From: Betaproteobacteria bacterium HGW-Betaproteobacteria-22
GTDB taxonomy: Bacteria > Pseudomonadota > Gammaproteobacteria > Burkholderiales > Methylophilaceae
Length of the DNA: 51,842 nt
Direction: 5' to 3'
Assembly (NCBI GenBank): GCA_002842285.1
Contig: PHCJ01000027.1
Location: forward strand, 1 to 51,842
Positions 36,794-45,571 of the stretch are shown in pieces (position 1 is the stretch's first letter; each line of letters begins with the position of its first letter). The notes below the pieces were generated by a model. It was not told where the DNA came from. It saw only the letters and a program-made list of their open reading frames with translations, and made no database searches. The position numbers and the translations under genes are program-made.

Positions 36794-38036
36794 CATTAGA
36801 GCACGCACAGACTCTGGTTTGCTTTTCTTCGACTTTCGCTATAAAGGTACACGATGCCGAGAGCAGACAGCGCTAGAGGACAACAAAACCAACCGTGCAA
36901 AGATGGAAAAAATCCTTAAAAAAATTGAAGAGGATATTGAAGCGAACAACTTCGATTATCGCCGCTACTTTCCTAATAGTAAGTTAGCAGAAAAGTTTGA
37001 TAGCCTACAAGCAATCAGAAGCAAGATTTCTTTAGCGACTCAGCAAGCATTTGCGGCCTCACCAGTTGTCATGGATGCACCACTGTTTTCAGATTTTGCT
37101 GAGCAATGGTTTATAGAGTTTTCTGTGGGATGGCGTCGCACCTATATTTCTACTGTGCGACAGATTATTGATAGCCGATTAATCCCAGCCTTCGGGAATA
37201 AGGCGGTCAGCAACATCCGTCGTGAGGATATCCTCAGTTTTCGTTCCACTCTCGCCAAAGAACCAGGACGTAAACAGGACTCTAAACTATCACCACGAAG
37301 AATCAATGCAATTGTTCTTGTGCTGACGCAAGTGCTCAACGAAGCCGCTGACCGCTTTAACTTTACCACAGCAGGCGATCGAATTAAACCGCTCAAGCTG
37401 AAGAAGGCGGACGTTATGCCTTTTTCGCTTGAAGAGGTGTATCGGATTATTGAAACAGTCAGACCTGACTTTAAAGACTACTTTACCGTCAGATTTTTTA
37501 CCGGCATGCGCACAGGTGAAATCGATGGCCTGAAATGGAAATACGTCGACTTTGAAAAACGCCTGATTTGTGTTCGTGAAACCTATACAGCTGGCGATGA
37601 GGACTACACCAAGAATGACACCAGTCAGCGTGATATTCGCATGTCCCAACCGGTCTACGATGCTCTAAAGCGTCAATATGAAGCGACAGGTAAATTTTCA
37701 AAGTTCGTGTTCTGCAATCGCGACGGCAACCCAATAGATCTGCACAACTTCTGCAAGCGTGTCTGGTATCCCCTACTCCAGCATCTTGGCCTGGAAAAGC
37801 GCACGCCTTATCAGAGCAGGCATACCGCCGCAACGCTATGGCTAGCTGCAGGTGAAGCGCCCGAGTGGATTGCCAGGCAATTAGGGCATGCCAATACGGA
37901 AATGCTATTTACCGTCTACAGCCGCTTTGTCCCCAACTTAACACGCCAGGATGGCAGTGCCTTTGAACGCTTGTTACTGCAATCCGGTGGTAACAAAAAC
38001 GATACCACGGCTGCAACTAGCGTCGAAACAGCTTAA
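36786..38036 (+). CDS. int: Tyrosine-recombinase integrase (DUF3596 arm domain)
   Basis: A 416-residue site-specific recombinase. The N-terminal arm-binding domain (SGLLFFDFRYKGTRCREQT) and core-binding domain precede the catalytic domain: R242 (TGMRTGE), R345 (QSRHT), H368 (LGHAN) and Tyr378 (YSRF). Box II has Tyr342 where many family members have His, which I recall as normal in this group. The start is the ATG at 36786, with GGAGGT 7 bases upstream; a longer in-frame extension to 36654 only reads the xis gene in another frame. It stands about 13 kb from tRNA-Met. Confidence 0.9.
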   Translation: MASIRARTDSGLLFFDFRYKGTRCREQTALEDNKTNRAKMEKILKKIEEDIEANNFDYRRYFPNSKLAEKFDSLQAIRSKISLATQQAFAASPVVMDAPLFSDFAEQWFIEFSVGWRRTYISTVRQIIDSRLIPAFGNKAVSNIRREDILSFRSTLAKEPGRKQDSKLSPRRINAIVLVLTQVLNEAADRFNFTTAGDRIKPLKLKKADVMPFSLEEVYRIIETVRPDFKDYFTVRFFTGMRTGEIDGLKWKYVDFEKRLICVRETYTAGDEDYTKNDTSQRDIRMSQPVYDALKRQYEATGKFSKFVFCNRDGNPIDLHNFCKRVWYPLLQHLGLEKRTPYQSRHTAATLWLAAGEAPEWIARQLGHANTEMLFTVYSRFVPNLTRQDGSAFERLLLQSGGNKNDTTAATSVETA

Positions 38037-38054
38037 TTGAATAAAGGATACAAA

Positions 38055-39008
38055 ATGCATATTCAACAAATGAACGTTAACCAAGATCATTCTGTGCCGA
38101 TTATCGACCTGCCATGGTTATTTCGTCTTGTGCGTCTAGACCAAGCAAAGTTACCAAACGGCGGCTACCGCTTCCAGGCAAACCTGTTCCATGAAAAAGC
38201 ATCAATTGCTGTCACCTGGATTAATAGCAAAGCGGACGATCGATTAACCGCCGGAAGTTTGGTCACACCACGCTGGACGAGTAAAACGGTCTGCACCCAA
38301 GGCCAGATCATCATCAATCGCCTGTTGCCGGTTAACACTCCAGGCAATGTGAATATATTTGATACCGTACCATATGAATGGGTCAAAAATAGAGAAATCA
38401 TCCGCCAGGCGCAAGAGATGATTGATAGTCTGCCACCCTGCTTCATCAAATTGATCAACGGTATCTTTTGGGACTATCGCCGCTTCTATCGTTTTCTAGT
38501 GGGACCAAGCTCATTAAATGGTCATCACAAAGATAAACATGGCAATCTGCGTCATAGTATTGAGGTGGTCAACAATGCATTGATGCTGGCCAAGGAGCGT
38601 AAAACCATTTGCCCGCACGTGTTAGCTACGGCTGCCTTCTTACACGATGCGGGCAAGGCAGACGAATATCAGTTCAACTATGAGCGCAACTGCTTTGAAA
38701 TATCTACGCGTGGTGTTTTGCTGGGACATAAGCTATCTATTGTGGAATGGATAGCAGCCGCAGTCGCACAATATCAGATCAATATTCCAGAAAACCAACT
38801 GCTCAGTCTTTTACATGCCTTAACCGCCACAAAAGGTGTGCCAGACTGGGTTGGGATTAGAGAGCCGGTCAGTCCTGAGGCCAACCTGCTATCAATCGCA
38901 GACCGCTTATCAGGTCAGGATGATTTGTATGCGCAAACCATGCCATCAACTGAAGGCTTTGGACGTTATCATAGACATCTGCGCGGCCGACCATTCCTAG
39001 TGGCTTGA
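38055..39008 (+). CDS. HD-domain phosphohydrolase, YhaM-like
   Basis: A 317-residue protein. The HD domain has H (NLRHSIEVVNNALMLA), HD (FLHDAGKADEY) and a downstream H (GVLLGHKLSI), so the metal site looks complete. The N-terminal ~150 residues resemble an OB-like leader. YhaM-type nucleases and MobH relaxase N-terminal domains share this HD pattern. A relaxase is not supported because the protein is short. The ATG at 38055 has AAAGGA upstream; the frame opens 18 bases earlier at a TTG. It follows int by 18 bp and is probably co-transcribed. Confidence 0.7.
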   Translation: MHIQQMNVNQDHSVPIIDLPWLFRLVRLDQAKLPNGGYRFQANLFHEKASIAVTWINSKADDRLTAGSLVTPRWTSKTVCTQGQIIINRLLPVNTPGNVNIFDTVPYEWVKNREIIRQAQEMIDSLPPCFIKLINGIFWDYRRFYRFLVGPSSLNGHHKDKHGNLRHSIEVVNNALMLAKERKTICPHVLATAAFLHDAGKADEYQFNYERNCFEISTRGVLLGHKLSIVEWIAAAVAQYQINIPENQLLSLLHALTATKGVPDWVGIREPVSPEANLLSIADRLSGQDDLYAQTMPSTEGFGRYHRHLRGRPFLVA

Positions 39009-39157
39009 CGCGCTACCAGACTGTCTGGATGGTAACTGAAAACTCAGTATGAAAATCACGCAATGCGCAATATCGATCTATCTCTTCTTAAAAAATAGGA
39101 AAACTTGCGCGAAAAAACTTTCATGCTATTTTGAAGTTTTACGATTTGGAGAATTAA

Positions 39158-39514
39158 ATGGATAAAGCACTGGCTGCAACTTTCTTGATCTTGTTTGTAT
39201 TTCTAATCATGACACCTATCATTCTGTGGATTAACAACCGCTTTAATGACAATCCGGAAGCAATCGATGATTTATCAGAGGAGAATTTGATGAAACTGGA
39301 AATTAAAAAGAATTTACTGAAAATGCTGGAGCAATGGATTCAGGAAAATGATCCAAGCCATGAGCAGATTGCAATCAAGCTTGCAGTGAGCTTAAACGTT
39401 GTCGCTGACATTGTGCATCAGCGCTTTGACAAGTTCACGGTGGATCGTCTGATAGACCTAGTTCTAAGGACCGGCAAGCCAGTTAGATTGGTTATCACAG
39501 GTAAAGATAAATAA
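39158..39514 (+). CDS. Membrane-anchored HTH protein
   Basis: A 118-residue protein with one N-terminal helix (LAATFLILFVFLIMTPIILWI) and a cytoplasmic XRE/HigA-like HTH (about residues 45-112: HEQIAIKLAVSLNVVADIVHQRFDKFTVDRLIDLVLRTGKPV). The DKFTVDRLIDLV end is typical of HTH_37-type regulators, which are normally soluble. A possible promoter is TTGCGC with TATTTT 16 bp downstream. The 149-bp gap before it holds only a short hairpin. Function unknown; perhaps a membrane-tethered regulator. Confidence 0.65.
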   Translation: MDKALAATFLILFVFLIMTPIILWINNRFNDNPEAIDDLSEENLMKLEIKKNLLKMLEQWIQENDPSHEQIAIKLAVSLNVVADIVHQRFDKFTVDRLIDLVLRTGKPVRLVITGKDK

Positions 39515-39526
39515 GGATCAAAGCAA

Positions 39527-39772
39527 ATGGACTTCATTTCAAATTTCATCGTGCAGTCACCCTTCCTTTTCTTGACCTTTATGCTAATGCTGGCAGGGGT
39601 TTTCTTTATTTCTAGTATGTATTTTCTTTTACAAAAAGCCAAAAAACAAGATCAGATACAGAATGCTATTAAACAGAAAAAACTGGCTGAACTGAAAGCT
39701 CATGAAGAATACAAAGCGCAATTCAGAAATATTCACCATGTCAGGAAGAAGTTTAAAGAGTTAAAACGTTAG
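39527..39772 (+). CDS. Small membrane protein with basic coiled-coil tail
   Basis: An 81-residue protein with one strong N-terminal membrane helix (about 10-34) followed by a Lys/Gln-rich helical tail to residue 81. AAGGATC lies before the ATG. It is 12 bp from the HTH membrane gene and has the same topology, so the two probably form one unit. No family was recognised. Confidence 0.6.
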   Translation: MDFISNFIVQSPFLFLTFMLMLAGVFFISSMYFLLQKAKKQDQIQNAIKQKKLAELKAHEEYKAQFRNIHHVRKKFKELKR

Positions 39773-39776
39773 ACCA

Positions 39777-39819
39777 GAGTAAAGTTTCTGATGGAATAAC
39801 ACCAAAGGAAACTTTACTC
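39777..39819 (+). terminator. 12-bp inverted repeat, probable terminator-like hairpin
   Basis: GAGTAAAGTTTC (39777-39788), a 19-base spacer, GAAACTTTACTC (39808-39819): a perfect 12-bp repeat just after the small membrane gene. There is no T-run, so it may be an RNA-stabilising hairpin or a protein site instead. Confidence 0.45.
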
Positions 39820-39863
39820 AGCGGGAAATTGAGTCGGGATAGAAAAAATCTAAACCAAATCTA

Positions 39864-39901
39864 ATCTGACGGACACCGTGAAAATTCGGTAACCGTCAGA
39901 T
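39864..39901. repeat. Nested inverted repeat beside the IS481 relic
   Basis: ATCTGACGG (39864-39872) pairs with CCGTCAGAT (39893-39901), with an inner ACCG/CGGT pair. It lies at the broken end of the transposase fragment and may mark an old recombination or excision scar. Confidence 0.45.
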
Positions 39902-40255
39902 CAGGTCTGAGCTAGTACACTTTAAAACCCCATAACAACCTGTACGTGAAACGTTGATATCTAAAAACTTCTTCAAATACCAAGAAATCTTCAGTGGGCC
40001 AAAGTGATAGGTTGTACGCAAATGTATGATTTTTTCTTCAAACTCTTTGGATACCCTTAATGCAGGGTTCTCTGGGCAGGGTCTACTATCGATTAAACCT
40101 AGCTCACCTTTAGCAAGATAAGCCCTTTTCCAGCGATAAAATGTTTCTCGGGCAATACTAAAGTGGCGACAGGTTTTAGCCACATTTCGATGCTCAACAG
40201 CATAATTAAGCACTTTAAGTTTGCGTGTGATATCGCGTTGTGATTTTGTATCCAT
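39896..40255 (-). pseudogene. IS481-family transposase, N-terminal fragment
   Basis: A 119-residue frame with the IS481-family start: TRKLKVLNYAVEHRNVAKTCRHFSIARETFYRWKRAY, then PCPENPALRVSKEFEEKIIHLRTTYHFGPLKISWYL. The family is about 330-380 residues, so the whole DDE catalytic domain is missing. The sequence breaks after GVLK (near 39918) and a stop follows seven residues later. The upstream 40256-40385 carries the likely promoter and IS end, with an AAACTG-rich inverted repeat. It is a dead relic between the integrase module and the nuclease gene. Confidence 0.8.
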
Positions 40256-40385
40256 AAAATAAACCTCCCGACAGTTTCTAATATCATAAACTGTCTTACG
40301 AGGTTTAAGTTTTCACAGTTTATGTAATAAAATTCGGGGGGTATACAAATGCAATCACCTAACAATTTTCATAGTTCTGGCCAAA

Positions 40386-42611
40386 TTAAGTCACCCAAAC
40401 AGACTGATTTTCAATGACATTAATAAAACTTTTACCTGAGAATCCATTCGGATAGAGTGTTGAACTTGAAATTGTCCCGCCTGAATCGATCTTATCAATA
40501 TTAATTTCTTGGTTGCTAGACATGCCAAGTGGATTATTCAGCAAATGTCTGTCATCACGCAATGCGATAAGCACCTCTTCTAGCGACACTTTCAAAAATC
40601 CGTTGAATCTCTCATGATCATGTTCAATACATGTATCTACGATCCAACCCTGGATTGATTGCACTTTATCAGCAGACTTTAAACCGAGTGAGCTTGCAAT
40701 ATTTTCATTATAGATTAGTGCCAACCGCACCGCTTTGAGTTTGCGGCATAACTGCAATCCAGCTTTGCGTAACGTAGTTGTTTTGTGCAACCAAGCTTCC
40801 TTAAACGACCGGCGCATATAGGTTGATTTAATTTCAAGAATCAATATATGACCATCCAGTGCGCAGATGACATCAATTTCACCAGGGTTATCTTCTTCAG
40901 ATGTTGCAGGATGATAATTTAAAAGCACATTAAACCCTCTGTCCTCAAGAGATTTCCCAAGCCGTTGTTCGATGCGATCCGTTTCTTCTCGGGCTTCTCC
41001 TCTACGCGCCCCAATTCTCCGTAGATTATTAATCGCTGCCGTAGAGTTATTCTGCATTGCCACAACCCATGGCAATTGAAAAAAGTATCGCCCCATCTTC
41101 AACATTGGTCGCTCATGAAGTTCTGGAATAAGCGCAGATTGACCATTACGCATTTGCTTGGACAGCCCAGATAAATCATTAGTCCAAAAATCTAGAATGG
41201 CTTCAGCCGCTTTGGCTAGTCCTTGCGGAAAGCTCTTGCTTACCGTCCATGGACGTATACTTTCAATCTTGGTAGCTCTCTCTGAAAATGTTATTGGTAA
41301 ACGATTTTGTGGAATTGATTGCATCATGCCATCCATGGCAAGAGAAGCTAACGCCGGCCTCCACTGGCCAGTTTTACTTAGAAGTTTCTCAAATGGACGA
41401 ACATAATCTTTGATATAGAAAGCTGTCATCAACTCTAGTGATAGCAAAGCCTGAAATACATCCACTTGCAACCCTGTGTCCGCTAAGATTGATTCATTTA
41501 GCCCATAGACCTCGGTTAATTGAAGCTTAGTACGAATAGTCTTGATAAAGGCAATTTGATTCTCATTATGGTTTTCAGAGCTGCCTATTCGCTTCATTGC
41601 CATTCCTGATGTTACAAACTCATCTATTGCACGATAAAACCAGTAATTGTGCAACCGTGCCAATTTCTGACCGTTATTCTGCCATGCGCTACGTTCAGCT
41701 TCGTTAAGCACGGTAATTACGAGTTCAGTTCCTGCATATTCAAATCGTATATTGTCGTCATAGCAAAATGCATCGACTGAACGCTCAAGGAAACTATTCA
41801 ACTCAAGCTGGGCGTCGATTAAATTACCAAAGGCAGAATAAAGATCATCTCTGATTATAGGAAGCTCGGGCGAAGGAAATAAAAATGGAGACAGATGCTC
41901 ACGTAACGATCTGCCAATGATAGCTTCAGTTAGTTGAAAATCACTTTCATCACAGTTGCGAAGTTTCCATATCAAGATGTCATTGATAGCATCCCAAACA
42001 TTCTGAGTATCATTCTCGCTTCCATCTTTTTGACTAGTTAAATTGAAAATTTTAGGTATCAAGTGCTCGAAGCCGTACAGGCTGGCATATATGAGAAGCT
42101 CCAGCGGCGAGATATCTGCTAACAACCGACTATGCAACTCAACATCATCCAGCCTTATTCGATGCGCATGATGAAATGTGTGACATATTTGAACGATTTC
42201 ACCAAACTCGACTGCATCTACAACTGCAATACGCTCAATCTCCTTCCAACGATCAGAGTCTTGGCGCAGCACAATCCCAGAATAACGTACCGCTCGACGG
42301 ACAGCCTCAGGCGCGACGTTCGCGATGTGCTGAATCAACTCAAAATTAGCAATCTGTTGTTGTGACAAGTAACGTGCCAATGCCAACACCAATGGTTGTG
42401 ATTCGAAGCACTCGGTAGACAACCCCCAAAGAAACAAAGATGCCCAAAAATCTGCATTCCGGTAAGCAGTATTGATTGAAGGCTTTCCATTTCGCACTGG
42501 CTTATTGTCAAGATAGTCTTCTGCTACAGCAATAGCAGCATCAGTCATTGACAATCCTAATGTGACATTACGCTCGAACCGCAGCTGATAAATATTTTTA
42601 TTGTTTTCCAA
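40386..42611 (-). CDS. Large protein with C-terminal PD-(D/E)XK nuclease motif
   Basis: No named family was recognised. The 741-residue frame is mostly alpha-helical, with no membrane segment. A restriction-type nuclease motif lies at the C terminus: E556 (KSLEDRGF), D580 (GEIDVICALDG) and E593-x-K595 (LILEIKST). This is the same pattern as Mrr/VSR-like nucleases. The frame opens with a TTG at 42611 without a clear ribosome site. An ATG at 42548 (residue 22, with AGGA upstream) is a good alternative, giving 720 residues. It lies on the same strand as, and 248 bp after, the SMC-type operon. A role in defence is inferred from the nuclease and position. Confidence 0.65.
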   Translation of the reverse strand: MENNKNIYQLRFERNVTLGLSMTDAAIAVAEDYLDNKPVRNGKPSINTAYRNADFWASLFLWGLSTECFESQPLVLALARYLSQQQIANFELIQHIANVAPEAVRRAVRYSGIVLRQDSDRWKEIERIAVVDAVEFGEIVQICHTFHHAHRIRLDDVELHSRLLADISPLELLIYASLYGFEHLIPKIFNLTSQKDGSENDTQNVWDAINDILIWKLRNCDESDFQLTEAIIGRSLREHLSPFLFPSPELPIIRDDLYSAFGNLIDAQLELNSFLERSVDAFCYDDNIRFEYAGTELVITVLNEAERSAWQNNGQKLARLHNYWFYRAIDEFVTSGMAMKRIGSSENHNENQIAFIKTIRTKLQLTEVYGLNESILADTGLQVDVFQALLSLELMTAFYIKDYVRPFEKLLSKTGQWRPALASLAMDGMMQSIPQNRLPITFSERATKIESIRPWTVSKSFPQGLAKAAEAILDFWTNDLSGLSKQMRNGQSALIPELHERPMLKMGRYFFQLPWVVAMQNNSTAAINNLRRIGARRGEAREETDRIEQRLGKSLEDRGFNVLLNYHPATSEEDNPGEIDVICALDGHILILEIKSTYMRRSFKEAWLHKTTTLRKAGLQLCRKLKAVRLALIYNENIASSLGLKSADKVQSIQGWIVDTCIEHDHERFNGFLKVSLEEVLIALRDDRHLLNNPLGMSSNQEINIDKIDSGGTISSSTLYPNGFSGKSFINVIENQSVWVT

Positions 42612-42859
42612 GTTTGGCGTATATGGATGTTAAATTCACAATTTGTGTAAATGCAGTATAAATCAAAATTCCACAAGCATTAAAAACCACCATGAGTAAC
42701 CTGCGCTAGTCTATCGTAAGCGTCGCTTTGGTTCAGCCATTATGGGAAGCGATATAAACCCAACTGGGAGTGCAATTTACATCAAATTCAGGGGACTCGC
42801 GATTATTAAGTTCAATATGAGGATGCACTGTCACGAGCAAAGTAAAATTTGCCATGAAC

Positions 42860-43720
42860 CTATTGCCATAACACTAGAGGCAATTTTAAGGCCAAGAACT
42901 GTTCTTGAACTATTCCAGCTTTATTAGCTTTAATTATCCGCCACAAATTCTTGCAAACATGCTTCTCTGGCAAGTTATCTAGTGAAGAATGGCAACTTAA
43001 ATAATGACGCTCATACAGATCAACGCGGCTGGTTTTAGGTGATAAGAACAGTTTGTTCAATTCCTCATTAGCTGGGGCAAGCACAGCTGATAATCCATTT
43101 ATCCCCATCACATTAACTAGTCCGCAAGGGTCAATGTCAACTGCGGCTAATACAGGTAGTTTAATTAAGTTCAAGAATGACAGTACGGCGTCTAAACGGC
43201 TTTCACTTTTGTCGCCACGGTAAACCACCATAGGATTATCAAAATTTGATGGCAGAAATATTTCTGTTTCTGAGAAGTGATTGAAATTCTCATAGTTCTC
43301 AACCAGTATTACCGCGTTATGTTGAGTATTGCTTACTTGTGAAATATCAATATCCAGATGAGACATTGCAGGTAACTGGATTGCCTTACCATTGAGCAAG
43401 AGCGGCTTATTACCTGAAGCTTTGATAGATATCCTATTCCGTTTTAGGCTTCCCCCACCGGCTTTTTCATTAGGCCCATAATTTAGTTTCTCGACTCTAG
43501 ACATTGAACTATCAACGCTTACGTCAAGGGAGTAACCTTTATTGGTAAGAATCTTCCTAATCTGCTCTTTATCGTCATCACTGAAAAATATAGACTTGCC
43601 TTTAATGCTACCGAGATTAAAATCTTTACAGAACTCCGTCAAAGCTTCCGTCTGACTGAATCTTTCCTCGTTTCTATTTATGATACTTTTCAGTTTTGCC
43701 AGCAGTCTATGGCTATACAT
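42860..43720 (-). CDS. Toprim-fold nuclease subunit of a Wadjet/MksG-like system
   Basis: A 286-residue protein with a Toprim-like signature: E141 in ILVENYENF, then D195 and D197 in AAVDIDPCG. This matches the nuclease core of JetD/MksG, which cuts plasmid DNA for SMC-type Wadjet systems. The N-terminal half would bind DNA or the complex. The ATG at 43720 lies inside the end of the kleisin-like gene (MYSHRLL), with AAGGA upstream; an upstream start at 43744 is also open. It is the last gene of the four-gene operon. Sequence similarity to classical JetD is low, so this is a motif-based call. The 248 bp after it (42612-42859) hold no convincing gene. Confidence 0.7.
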   Translation of the reverse strand: MYSHRLLAKLKSIINRNEERFSQTEALTEFCKDFNLGSIKGKSIFFSDDDKEQIRKILTNKGYSLDVSVDSSMSRVEKLNYGPNEKAGGGSLKRNRISIKASGNKPLLLNGKAIQLPAMSHLDIDISQVSNTQHNAVILVENYENFNHFSETEIFLPSNFDNPMVVYRGDKSESRLDAVLSFLNLIKLPVLAAVDIDPCGLVNVMGINGLSAVLAPANEELNKLFLSPKTSRVDLYERHYLSCHSSLDNLPEKHVCKNLWRIIKANKAGIVQEQFLALKLPLVLWQ

Positions 43721-44939
43721 TCGCGTATCCTTGCGATACAACAATATCGTTAACTTTTACGTTACCGTCAAAATCTTCAGTCTCTGTGAACACCAGATCA
43801 ATCCTGATTTCTGGACCAACCTTGCGGTTAAGCCTTTCAGACAATACTCGGTGCACCCAGTATTCCTCAGAAACCTTATCAAGCATCTCCGGATTATTTT
43901 GCCACCAATGCCTTGCAGATAAGCCGTCTTTTTTAGATATAGCTAGATTCATGTAAGCACTTACAGCTTTCTCTAATAGTGAGAACTCTTTTTGCACTAC
44001 TGGTACATCATCCATATCCAATAAAATACCGGCAGGACGTTTCCTTTTGTATGCATTTATAGTTTTACTTGCAGGCAAGTTTAATGCAATATCCACCAAT
44101 AATTTTTCAGATGATGTGTCATTTACATCAGGATAAAAAGAAAGCGATAGTGGATTGGCAATGCACATCCAATCTAACAACTCTTCATTGTTGGTCCAGT
44201 CGCTTGGAGTCCAATCGGGATAACGGTTCAGGTGGGTGGAGAATTTTCTTAATAATTTAGCTTGTGCCTCGATTTTCCGGAATTCATATTTATATTTATC
44301 AAGTTTAGAAAGTATTAATCTAAATGTATCAATAAATTGCGGCATTCGTGACTTGAGTAGCAACTCATACGTAAGCTCAAGGTCTCGATGCCCCAACAGT
44401 CTTTGTTCAATATCTGAAAAACTAAACGTTTCTAACAGATTAAGAATCGTTGTGGCGCGATTCATATACCATTCGTTTTCTTTCATCTTTTCTGCAATCG
44501 TTGTAACGGTTGCAAATTTGCTATCAACAAGACTGGAAATATGCAGCAGCTCATCAGCTATAGAACCTGCTATTGCATTGATTAAATCGCGAATGCAAAC
44601 CTGATAATTTTGGCGGTCTTCATCGCGTGATTCCAAGAATGCGTCATTATGCCTGTTTACATAATCATCAAGACGATTGAAGCTGATACTGAAGTCAGTA
44701 CCTGAATCCATGAGTTTGTTTGTATTCAAGACGGTATTGAGAAACTGCCGCATTGAATAGCGCAATTGAAACGTGTCATAAATGTCAGAGGTTAGAATGC
44801 GTTGCTGCATCAGCAACATAATTCTTTTTGAATTTTCCTCAGTCGCACTAATCCGGCTGTTATCAAAAGCCTCCGCAATGATATCGCTCGATTGATGTAA
44901 CCGTTCCAATATCAATCTGACGTTGGTTTTGTTGCTCAA
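43713..44939 (-). CDS. Kleisin-like subunit (JetA/MksF-like) of the SMC-type system
   Basis: A 408-residue, largely helical protein with no membrane segment. By position (after the KITE-like gene, before the Toprim gene) and by its helical layout with a C-terminal beta-rich end (GPEIRIDLVFTETEDFDGNVKVNDIVV), it fits a kleisin that bridges the SMC heads. Its own sequence was not recognised with confidence. It overlaps the gene before it by ATGA and the Toprim gene by 8 bases, so the stoichiometry is probably coupled. Confidence 0.6.
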   Translation of the reverse strand: MSNKTNVRLILERLHQSSDIIAEAFDNSRISATEENSKRIMLLMQQRILTSDIYDTFQLRYSMRQFLNTVLNTNKLMDSGTDFSISFNRLDDYVNRHNDAFLESRDEDRQNYQVCIRDLINAIAGSIADELLHISSLVDSKFATVTTIAEKMKENEWYMNRATTILNLLETFSFSDIEQRLLGHRDLELTYELLLKSRMPQFIDTFRLILSKLDKYKYEFRKIEAQAKLLRKFSTHLNRYPDWTPSDWTNNEELLDWMCIANPLSLSFYPDVNDTSSEKLLVDIALNLPASKTINAYKRKRPAGILLDMDDVPVVQKEFSLLEKAVSAYMNLAISKKDGLSARHWWQNNPEMLDKVSEEYWVHRVLSERLNRKVGPEIRIDLVFTETEDFDGNVKVNDIVVSQGYANV

Positions 44940-45571
44940 AGCAAAGTCTCCTGCATTGATGCTTTAGATTCCTCTTCATCACCTAGCGAGCCTGGCATTT
45001 CATTTTCATTTAAGAAAGTTAATATTTCGTAAAAATAATCAAGCTTGCCTGTGAAAATGTAGGTATTCATTTTTTTGCTGTTTTCTACGAGATAGCCCCA
45101 CTTGATCATTTGTTGAATTACCCTATCTAGCATGCCTTTAGGTGAGGCGTCTAAACTAACAAACTCTTTACCCATATTGGTAAACGAGTGCAGCATTTCC
45201 AAAGCATTAGCATTGTCAGAAACAGCCACCAACAGATCTGAGTAATTCACACGTTCTCCAGATGTCGGCGCAGTATCCTCTTTAGTGTATTTCATGCACA
45301 TTTCAAGGAAATTAACGACAGGGGCAATCGTGTGCTTGATATTAGCAAAGATGTTTTTAATTTCCGTGCGCTCGTTCTGGCCAACAGTCAGCCAGGCAGC
45401 ATAGAATGCATTGCCGTTATTAGTAGCGACTAACTTTCTTCCAATTTTCAGCAGAAAATCATCAACGGATTTCTGATTGTTGCCATCGCGTAACCATTGG
45501 TAGGCATTAGCATTGGTTTGATCGCAAATAAATGCGCCTTGGAGTAAAGCTAATACAATAGGCTCAAACAT
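44936..45571 (-). CDS. KITE/MksE-like subunit (JetB-like) of the SMC-type system
   Basis: A 211-residue protein whose size, position and winged-helix-like end (LDRVIQQMIKWGYLVENSKKMNTYIFTGKLDYFYEIL) match MksE/JetB proteins, which bind the kleisin in SMC-type complexes. The ATG at 45571 lies within the end of the SMC gene (AATGTTTGA, 8-base overlap). The stop overlaps the next start. Classified by context plus fold pattern. Confidence 0.65.
   Translation of the reverse strand: MFEPIVLALLQGAFICDQTNANAYQWLRDGNNQKSVDDFLLKIGRKLVATNNGNAFYAAWLTVGQNERTEIKNIFANIKHTIAPVVNFLEMCMKYTKEDTAPTSGERVNYSDLLVAVSDNANALEMLHSFTNMGKEFVSLDASPKGMLDRVIQQMIKWGYLVENSKKMNTYIFTGKLDYFYEILTFLNENEMPGSLGDEEESKASMQETLL

Noticed and set aside
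38055-39008. MobH/TraI-type conjugative relaxase
   Set aside because: The HD motif is shared, but the protein is only 317 residues and no other conjugation gene is present.
42742-42927. A 61-codon plus-strand frame between the Toprim gene and the nuclease gene
   Set aside because: It overlaps the end of the Toprim gene antisense and has no ribosome site or family pattern.
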